Below the pieces are notes generated by a model, which was not told where the DNA came from, made no database searches, and was given only the letters and a program-made list of their open reading frames with translations. The position numbers and the translations under genes are program-made. From Deltaproteobacteria bacterium (lineage in GTDB: Bacteria; Desulfobacterota; DSM-4660; Desulfatiglandales; B25-G16), in NCBI GenBank assembly GCA_020348625.1, contig CP070752.1, positions 2,226,106 to 2,238,700 of the forward strand: a stretch of 12,595 bases of DNA, read 5' to 3'. This document shows positions 7,853 through 12,595 of this stretch, one piece after another (position 1 is the first letter of the stretch; the number at the start of each line of letters is the position of its first letter).

Positions 7853-8402
7853 GCACGCTCTCCTCAGATTGATGCCCCATTTCTAGGCTTCCGATATAGG
7901 GGAGATACCGAAACTGTTCATTATAATCCAGGCCATAACCAACTAAGAAACCTCTTTCGATCGTAAAACCGCAGTAGTCTATATCTACTTCTTTCTCTCT
8001 TCGCTCAAGCTTATTGATTAAGGCACAGATCTTAACGGACTCCGGCTCTCTTGCCTTAATGTGATCGACCAGGAAGGATAGTGTTAGTCCTGTATCGATA
8101 ATATCCTCAACGATTATGACCGGTTTTCCCTTGACCGAAACCTCAACATCCTTGGTAAAGCTGATCTTACCACTCGATACGTTGTGGGGGCCGTAACTGG
8201 CTACCCTCACAAAATCTATTATCACCGGTATGGCGATTGCCTTCACGAGGTCGGCAAAAAAAAGGAAGACACCATTCAGTACCCCAATGAGAACTGGCTC
8301 CCGATCCCGATAGTCACTGTCTATATCCCGGGCAATCTTCTGAACCTGCTGCCGGATCTCTTCTTTTTGAATCCTTTCCCGTATGTGATATTCCCCTAAC
8401 AA
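7842..8402 (-). CDS. hpt: Hypoxanthine phosphoribosyltransferase
   Basis: A 186-residue purine-salvage enzyme that converts hypoxanthine (and usually guanine) plus PRPP to IMP or GMP in the cytoplasm. The PRPP-binding signature VIIVEDIIDTGLTL spans about residues 95-108, with the acidic pair E99/D100. The flexible-loop region RVASYG (66-71) and the base-binding C-terminal stretch GFLVGYGLDYNEQFRYLPYIGSL (151-173) are typical. The last ~13 residues after GSLE extend past the usual end and overlap the next gene. The longest start is TTG at 8402 and gives a family-like N-terminus, but no Shine-Dalgarno sequence precedes it, so the exact start is uncertain. It is the first gene of the minus-strand run hpt, zinc-ribbon, channel, serS. 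Confidence 0.95.
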   Translation of the reverse strand: MLGEYHIRERIQKEEIRQQVQKIARDIDSDYRDREPVLIGVLNGVFLFFADLVKAIAIPVIIDFVRVASYGPHNVSSGKISFTKDVEVSVKGKPVIIVEDIIDTGLTLSFLVDHIKAREPESVKICALINKLERREKEVDIDYCGFTIERGFLVGYGLDYNEQFRYLPYIGSLEMGHQSEESVHDN

Positions 8403-8437
8403 GAGACTTTTTTGCCGCTGTCATGCTCAAATATTAA

Positions 8438-8466
8438 TACATAGGTAATTTCCCATAAAATGTCAA
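8438..8466 (-). promoter_or_regulatory. hpt: Candidate sigma-70 promoter for hpt
   Basis: Minus strand: TTGACA (complement of 8461-8466), 17 bases, then TATGTA (complement of 8438-8443, only 3 of 6 to TATAAT). The predicted start near 8431 leaves a leader of about 30 nt before the TTG codon at 8402. Confidence 0.5.
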
Positions 8467-8883
8467 CTAATATTCATGGCCTTATTCCTGACATCCATTA
8501 CTCCTGCAGCTGCTCTTTAGGATCCTTCTTCATCCATACCCTTACACATCTTCCACCTGCATGTCAAAATCCTACCGTTTCTAAACCCTTGATCAAATAA
8601 CTGGCCGAACTAACTAATAGCTGCCTCTCCCTTGAGCACAAAGCAACTGCCCGGCCACGTCGTCCTTTTTCGGGAATACGGGCGTGGGTATTTTTCCCTA
8701 CCTCACATGGGGGGGCAAGAACGAGATCATCACCCCCTTTCCGGAAATAGGTATGGTTTTTTCGGATTTGAGTGAAGTACCCGATTGAAAACGCCTCTGT
8801 TTTTCCCGTAATAACAGTACACTATGGAGCATACATTAAGGGGAGCTGGCAATCCTTTTCCCTTACGGAGAGGGGCCTCATTC
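8467..8883. other. Non-coding core of the divergent hpt/sdh intergenic region
   Basis: About 417 bp with no credible gene on either strand; frames are short and lack ribosome sites. Two weak inverted pairings are visible: GGGAATAC near 8673 with a GTAT...TCCC segment after it, and a G-run/C-run pair (around 8707-8746) with a 17-nt loop. The length is generous for two divergent promoters and leaves room for regulator sites or a small RNA, but I cannot identify one. Confidence 0.5.
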
Positions 8884-8915
8884 CTATTGACAATAGAAGG
8901 CCCAGCGGCTAGGAT
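8884..8915 (+). promoter_or_regulatory. Candidate promoter of the sdh operon with overlapping operator-like palindrome
   Basis: TTGACA (8887-8892), 17 bases, TAGGAT (8910-8915, 4 of 6 to TATAAT), giving a start near 8922 and a 65-nt leader before 8987. The -35 box sits inside the inverted repeat CTATTG-A-CAATAG (8884-8896). A protein bound there would block RNA polymerase, suggesting repression; the regulator is unknown. Confidence 0.5.
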
Positions 8916-8986
8916 CGAGCCACCCCTTTAGCGCAAACCATAAGCATATTCTTGTGCAATAAGCAGGCCAGAAAAAGAGGTTCTTT

Positions 8987-9814
8987 ATGGAGAATGCAGT
9001 CAGAATAACCGCGGCAGAGGCGTATGTCATATCGGTCATGCAAAGGATACCCCTTCTCTCGCATTACGCTACCGCAAGAGGATGGTCGTTTCTGATAAGC
9101 TGGGGGCACCGGCTGGCCGGTTTGACGCTCGTTGCCTACATGTTCGCCCACTTGTACACCTTATCCCTGCTGTTCCACCCAGCAACCTTCGATGCAGATA
9201 TGCGGTTCCTGAATAATTTTGTTTTCACCTTTCTGGAATGGTGCGTTGCTATCCCCGTTATCTTTCATGCCCTCAATGGCGGGAGATTAATCCTTTACGA
9301 GACCTTCCGCATGAGGAAAGAGGAATTGGCGATCCGCTCCATGGTTGCAGTTGGTTTTATCTATATCGCTATTGTCGGTTTCTTTTTCATAGAGGAAGCT
9401 CACCAGATCTCAGCGACGGTATTCTGGTCAATCACGCTCGCCATAAGCATTGTCGCCCTTATCCTCGTCCTGTTCAAAATCTGGCTGACCCGTAATTCAT
9501 TGCTCTGGAAGCTTCAAAGGGTTACCGGCGCGTTCATGTTTCCGATGCTTGTCGGTCACATGCTCTTTATGCACATGAACTACCTCACAGGCCATGACAG
9601 CAAGACCATTCTCCTGCGACTTGAAAGCCCTTTTGTTAGGGGTATGGATTTCGCTTTTGTCATCTTCCTGCTCTTTCATGCAGGTTATGGCCTGTTCAGC
9701 ATTATCGCCGATTATATCAAACCGGGCCCTCTGCTAAAGGCAACAACCTTGGTTATTATTGTTGTAATGGCTATTTCAGCCTTTTACGGCATCAGGCTGA
9801 TCGTGGCCCTATAG
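8987..9814 (+). CDS. Succinate dehydrogenase/fumarate reductase membrane anchor, apparent SdhC-SdhD fusion
   Basis: A 275-residue membrane anchor that carries heme b and passes electrons between the sdhB-type subunit and the quinone pool. The first half has SdhC features: SWGHRLAG (38-45) at the start of TM1 (41-63), TM2 ending FHALNGGR (93-100), and TM3 (117-136). The second half has SdhD features: LQRVTGAFMF (176-185) entering TM (179-198) with H191 and H196, then TM (219-241) with H231 and ADY (241-243), then a last TM (253-274). Between the halves lies an extra hydrophobic helix (145-167). Most separate SdhC or SdhD subunits are about 110-130 residues, so this length fits both joined. The start has a weak AGAGG about eight bases upstream. 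A two-heme, five-TM type B anchor is the alternative, but the two-half motif pattern fits a fusion better. Confidence 0.82.
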   Translation: MENAVRITAAEAYVISVMQRIPLLSHYATARGWSFLISWGHRLAGLTLVAYMFAHLYTLSLLFHPATFDADMRFLNNFVFTFLEWCVAIPVIFHALNGGRLILYETFRMRKEELAIRSMVAVGFIYIAIVGFFFIEEAHQISATVFWSITLAISIVALILVLFKIWLTRNSLLWKLQRVTGAFMFPMLVGHMLFMHMNYLTGHDSKTILLRLESPFVRGMDFAFVIFLLFHAGYGLFSIIADYIKPGPLLKATTLVIIVVMAISAFYGIRLIVAL

Positions 9815-9825
9815 AGGAGATTGTA

Positions 9826-11628
9826 ATGGGAGAAGGTTTGACTATAGATGCTACCCTCACCTGTGATGTCTTAGTTATCGGCGCTGGCGGGGCTGGCCTG
9901 AGGGCAGCCGCTCACATCGGCGAGCAAAGACCGGGCTCAAAAATCATCGCCCTTACCAAAGTTGTCAGCCCGCAAAAGTCCCATACAACAACAGCCCAGG
10001 GAGGTATGGCTGCAGTCGATCCCAAAGACCCTGCCGACAGAACGATTTTTCACATGTTTGATACGTGGAAGGGTTCAGATTGTTCGGCCGACCAGAATGT
10101 CATCAAGAAGGTCTGTGAGTTGGGGTGGGAAGAGATGGTCTGGCTGGAGACCCACGGGATGCACTTCAGCCGGACAGAGGAAGGGAGAATCGCAAAGAGA
10201 CCCTTTGGTGGCCATATGTTGAACTTCGGTGAGACAAAGGCCTTTCGGGCTTGCTACGAGGCAGATAGAACCGGAAAGGGCATCATGGACACGGTTTGGG
10301 ATGAATCCCTGAGACATGGGGTCGACTTCATTGGTCAGTGTGTGGCAACGGAACTGCTTATGAGGAGTGGCACCTGTATTGGCGCCATCATCTATAGATA
10401 TCCGGAGGGCACGTTCATAGCCATCCTGGCAAATGCAACCATCATAGCCACCGGCGGTAATACCAGGATGTATCTGGTGAGCAGCAATTGCCGGGGCAAT
10501 ACCGGCGACGGACTTGTCCTCGCCCTTAACGCAGGCCTTCCGGTAATGGACCTGGAGGCGGTACAGCTTCACCCCACAGGCATCGTCGGCCCCGGTATCC
10601 TGGCCAGTGAGGCGCTGCGGGGAGAAGGCGCAATCCTCAGAAATAAGGATGAAGAACCCTTCATGGAACGCTACGCCCCGACGGCCAAAGATCTCGCCCC
10701 GAGAGATCTCGTTTCCCGGGCGATAATGCAGGAAATCAGAGAAGGAAAGGGCCTGTTCCACGAGGGCCATAACGCGCATCACGTTTGGCTGGATTTGAGG
10801 CATCTGCCCGCTGCTGTGCATGAGAAAAAGCTTCAGGAGGTGTGCTCTTTTTTCAAACGCTTTGTCGGTGTCGATCCGCAAAAGGACCTCTGCCCTGTCA
10901 CCCCCACTGCCCATTACCAGATGGGGGGTATCCCCACCAATGAATTCGGTGAGGTCCAGAAAGACCTCCAAACGATTGTCCCTGGGCTGTTTGCCTGTGG
11001 TGAAGCCGCCGCCGCGTCTCTGCACGGTCTAAACAGATTGGGAACAAATTCCCTTTTGGAACTGATTACCATGGGTAGAGTAATCGGAGAGAGGGTTGTG
11101 GAATACCTTAAAGATTCCCAGGCCCCTGGAGAACTTCCGTCAGATGCGGGGCACAGCATATTCGACCAGTTCTCTACCTACCTCGCCTCTCAGGGGACCG
11201 AAAACTATGCCCAGATCAGGGACACCCTCCGGAACCTCATGATGGAAAAGGTTGGAATCTTCAGAACAGAGAAGTCCCTCCTGGAGGCACTTGAAAAGCT
11301 TAAGGAATTACGGGAAAAGGCGCTGCACATACCGATAGGAACCACTTCGCTGAAAGCGAATCAAAACCTATGGCAGATCTGGGAACTCAATAACCTGATT
11401 AGTATCTCATATGTCATCACCCGGAGTGCCCTGGAACGGAAGGAATCCCGAGGGGCCCATTTCAGGGAAGATTATCCCGAAAGAAGCAATGAGTACAACT
11501 ATCATACCTTGGCCTATATGTCGGAATTCGATACGGTAACCTTCGACAAAAGACCCATCGATATGAGTATCTTTGAAGCCAAGGGAGAGCGGTATGAGCT
11601 TTTTGACTTTATAGAAAGGAAGTATTGA
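9826..11628 (+). CDS. sdhA: Succinate dehydrogenase/fumarate reductase flavoprotein subunit
   Basis: A 600-residue FAD subunit that interconverts succinate and fumarate on the cytoplasmic face of the membrane complex. The FAD dinucleotide fold VIGAGGAGLRAA (17-28) is followed by KSHTTTAQGG (51-60), whose H53 is the covalent flavin attachment site. Further hallmarks: TGGNTRMY, GNTGDGL, QLHPTG, the catalytic arginine in LAPRDLVSRAI (R293), the substrate-binding histidine in HYQMGG (H363), and GLFACGEAAAASLHGLNRLGTNSLLE in the second FAD-binding region. The C-terminal helical domain is complete. GAGGAG precedes the ATG by six bases, 11 bp after the anchor gene stops. Sequence alone does not settle whether it works as succinate dehydrogenase or fumarate reductase; the symbol is by family. 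Confidence 0.97.
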   Translation: MGEGLTIDATLTCDVLVIGAGGAGLRAAAHIGEQRPGSKIIALTKVVSPQKSHTTTAQGGMAAVDPKDPADRTIFHMFDTWKGSDCSADQNVIKKVCELGWEEMVWLETHGMHFSRTEEGRIAKRPFGGHMLNFGETKAFRACYEADRTGKGIMDTVWDESLRHGVDFIGQCVATELLMRSGTCIGAIIYRYPEGTFIAILANATIIATGGNTRMYLVSSNCRGNTGDGLVLALNAGLPVMDLEAVQLHPTGIVGPGILASEALRGEGAILRNKDEEPFMERYAPTAKDLAPRDLVSRAIMQEIREGKGLFHEGHNAHHVWLDLRHLPAAVHEKKLQEVCSFFKRFVGVDPQKDLCPVTPTAHYQMGGIPTNEFGEVQKDLQTIVPGLFACGEAAAASLHGLNRLGTNSLLELITMGRVIGERVVEYLKDSQAPGELPSDAGHSIFDQFSTYLASQGTENYAQIRDTLRNLMMEKVGIFRTEKSLLEALEKLKELREKALHIPIGTTSLKANQNLWQIWELNNLISISYVITRSALERKESRGAHFREDYPERSNEYNYHTLAYMSEFDTVTFDKRPIDMSIFEAKGERYELFDFIERKY

Positions 11629-11649
11629 TCTTTTCTTGAGGGGAGCCTG

Positions 11650-12360
11650 ATGTCAGCATTGTATCCAATTACCTTAGAAATCAATAGGTATGACCCTGAG
11701 ACCAACCTTGCATGGTGCCAGACTTATCATGTTAAGGTCGGCGGTATTCTTCGTTTCGTCGATGTGTTACGCAAAATCAATGATGAACAAGACCCGACCT
11801 TAGCCTGGGCCTCTTCCTGTGAACACGCTCAATGTGGCAGCTGCGGCATCATGGTCAATGGAAAGCCGCTGCTTGCCTGTGAGCTCTTGGTAAAAGACGC
11901 GGTTGAGCAGTTCAATACCCATACCTTCAGACTGAAACCGCTTACCATAGCACCAGTGGTACGTGATCTCGTCGTTGATCTGGAAAAGGCATATGACAGG
12001 ATTCATGCTGCCAAACCCTACCTGATCCAGCCCGCCCCGCTTTACCCTGATGGGGATGAATACCGGATCTCCCCAGAAACAGTCGACACGTATGTTGAAG
12101 CCACCAGGTGTATCAACTGTTTCTGCTGTGCAACCGCCTGTATCAGTAGCCATCACCATTTTCTTGGCCCGAATGCCACCATGGAAAATATAGTCCGCCT
12201 TATGGACCCGAGGGAGACGGCCAAACAAGAAAGGATGGACATCTTGTACAAGGAGGATGGCGTATATCGGTGTCATACCTCCAGGGCCTGTTCTTTTGTG
12301 TGCCCAAAGGAAATCGATGTATCCCACTTTCTGGCCCTCGGCAAGGAAGGTAAGTTTTAG
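11650..12360 (+). CDS. sdhB: Succinate dehydrogenase/fumarate reductase iron-sulfur subunit
   Basis: A 236-residue electron-transfer subunit with the usual three clusters. [2Fe-2S]: C57, C62, C65 and C77 (CEHAQCGSCG ... LLAC). [4Fe-4S]: C154, C157 and C160 plus C218 near the end. [3Fe-4S]: C164, C208 and C214, in CINCFCCATAC and CHTSRACSFVCPKEID. The plant-type ferredoxin domain covers about 1-105 and the helical 4Fe-4S domain 140-236. The first cluster run has an extra cysteine (C159), and the residue after C164 is Ile rather than the Pro of E. coli SdhB, which leans towards fumarate-reductase-type proteins. The start has GAGGGGAG just upstream, 21 bp after sdhA, so it completes the three-gene operon. 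Confidence 0.97.
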   Translation: MSALYPITLEINRYDPETNLAWCQTYHVKVGGILRFVDVLRKINDEQDPTLAWASSCEHAQCGSCGIMVNGKPLLACELLVKDAVEQFNTHTFRLKPLTIAPVVRDLVVDLEKAYDRIHAAKPYLIQPAPLYPDGDEYRISPETVDTYVEATRCINCFCCATACISSHHHFLGPNATMENIVRLMDPRETAKQERMDILYKEDGVYRCHTSRACSFVCPKEIDVSHFLALGKEGKF

Positions 12361-12384
12361 AGATAGTCCTGGTTTGCTCACGTT

Positions 12385-12428
12385 GGGCATCCGAGCTGTT
12401 TTCTCACCTTGGATGCCCTTTATTATTA
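12385..12428 (+). terminator. Intrinsic terminator of the sdh operon
   Basis: GGGCATCC (12385-12392) pairs perfectly with GGATGCCC (12411-12418) around an 18-nt loop, followed by TTTATTATTA. It begins 24 bases after the sdhB stop, the expected place for the end of the operon transcript. Confidence 0.7.
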
Positions 12429-12451
12429 GGGCCTTCCTGAGTCTGTAGTGA

Positions 12452-12595
12452 ACACCGTTGTCCCTGAGCGACATTAGCGGAAGCGGTGGGGCACCCATTG
12501 AGGGTCCGCAGGAGGGGAAAGCTCCCGCTTTCAAAGCGGGGGAAGGGGCAAGAATTCCCCACCTGCGAGCCCCAAAAGGGTCACCGAAAGAGCGT
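12452..12595 (+). other. Possible tnpB-tail-like reading frame running off the window
   Basis: After the stops TAG and TGA (12446-12451) this frame stays open for 48 codons to the window edge. It reads TPLSLSDISGSGGAP..., then QEGKAPAFKAGE where it crosses the inner hairpin. Many IS200/IS605 TnpB proteins end in a short tail of this kind encoded by the right-end hairpin. There is no tnpB body upstream and no ribosome site, so at most it is a remnant or an element end. The similarity is judged from memory. Confidence 0.18.
12488..12573 (+). ncRNA. Candidate structured RNA or mobile-element end (nested stems)
   Basis: Four mutually compatible stems: GGGGC (12488-12492) with GCCCC (12569-12573); ACCC (12493-12496) with GGGT (12502-12505); CGCAGGAGGGGAA (12507-12519) with TTCCCCACCTGCG (12555-12567), 12 of 13 paired with one A-A mismatch; and CTCCCGCTTT (12522-12531) with AAAGCGGGGG (12533-12542), allowing one G-T pair. 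Together they make a closed three-way junction. It lies past the sdh terminator with no gene on it. It could be a structured small RNA or the right end of an IS200/IS605-type element. It does not match tmRNA, SRP RNA, RNase P or a riboswitch that I can recognise. Confidence 0.35.

Noticed and set aside
7260..7886. 208-codon plus-strand frame opposite the zinc-ribbon gene
   Set aside because: Serine-rich low-complexity product created by the complement of the Glu-rich linker codons.
8852..8870. TGGCA-containing sigma-54-like element before the sdh operon
   Set aside because: The -12 half lacks the required GC at the right distance (CC instead).
10075..11025. 316-codon open frame on the minus strand inside sdhA
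   Set aside because: Lies wholly antisense to a flavoprotein with all catalytic motifs; the product has no recognisable features and the frame is a codon-usage shadow.
11800..12534. 244-codon minus-strand frame across sdhB and the terminator
   Set aside because: Antisense to the cysteine-motif-complete iron-sulfur gene; no ribosome site and no recognisable product.
12440..12595. tmRNA, SRP RNA, RNase P, cobalamin or TPP riboswitch as identity of the terminal structured segment
   Set aside because: The conserved core strings of these RNAs were looked for and are not present; short resemblances such as GGGGAAAG alone are not enough.

Overview
This window looks like chromosome from an anaerobic, Gram-negative bacterium, most likely a deltaproteobacterium (Desulfobacterota) of syntrophic or sulfate-reducing type. 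That assignment is inference. It rests on a combined MJ0042 zinc-ribbon/DUF3426 protein, a short-chain fatty acid permease (AtoE type), a compact three-gene succinate dehydrogenase/fumarate reductase operon and mid-range GC, not on a taxonomic marker. Everything named here is housekeeping or central metabolism. I see no phage, CRISPR or defence genes, and no rRNA or tRNA.

Layout. Plus strand: the 3' end of a P-type Ca2+-transporting ATPase gene (2-646), then a class III PLP aminotransferase (720-2045). Minus strand: an AtoE-family permease (3561-2146), convergent with the aminotransferase across a strong hairpin. Then about 570 bp without a convincing gene, holding the permease promoter and leader. 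Minus strand again: a four-gene run read right to left, hpt (8402-7842), zinc-ribbon/DUF3426 membrane protein (7852-6797, overlapping hpt by 11 bp), a two-TM potassium channel with an RCK module (6578-5460) and serS (5417-4134). A divergent intergenic region of 584 bp carries good sigma-70-like promoters facing both ways. Plus strand: the sdh/frd operon, membrane anchor (8987-9814), flavoprotein (9826-11628) and iron-sulfur subunit (11650-12360), closed by an 8-bp-stem terminator. The last ~110 bp fold into a nested, multi-stem structure whose inner hairpin resembles the right end of an IS200/IS605 (TnpB) element or another structured RNA.

How the genes work together. The sdh genes encode a complete membrane-bound succinate:quinone oxidoreductase or fumarate reductase: covalent-FAD flavoprotein, three-cluster iron-sulfur protein and a di-His-rich anchor. 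The anchor is the most unusual protein here. It reads as SdhC and SdhD fused into one chain, with an extra transmembrane helix between the halves that would keep both in their normal orientation. The fatty-acid permease and the oxidoreductase would fit short-chain fatty acid metabolism, but they are not co-transcribed and the link is inference. The ATPase and the K+ channel are ion-homeostasis genes.

The best candidates for something not explained by known genes are the anchor fusion with its linker helix, the structured segment at 12488-12573, and the permease leader, which has a perfect stand-alone Shine-Dalgarno sequence followed only by a two-codon reading frame. I did not find a clear new multi-gene system.
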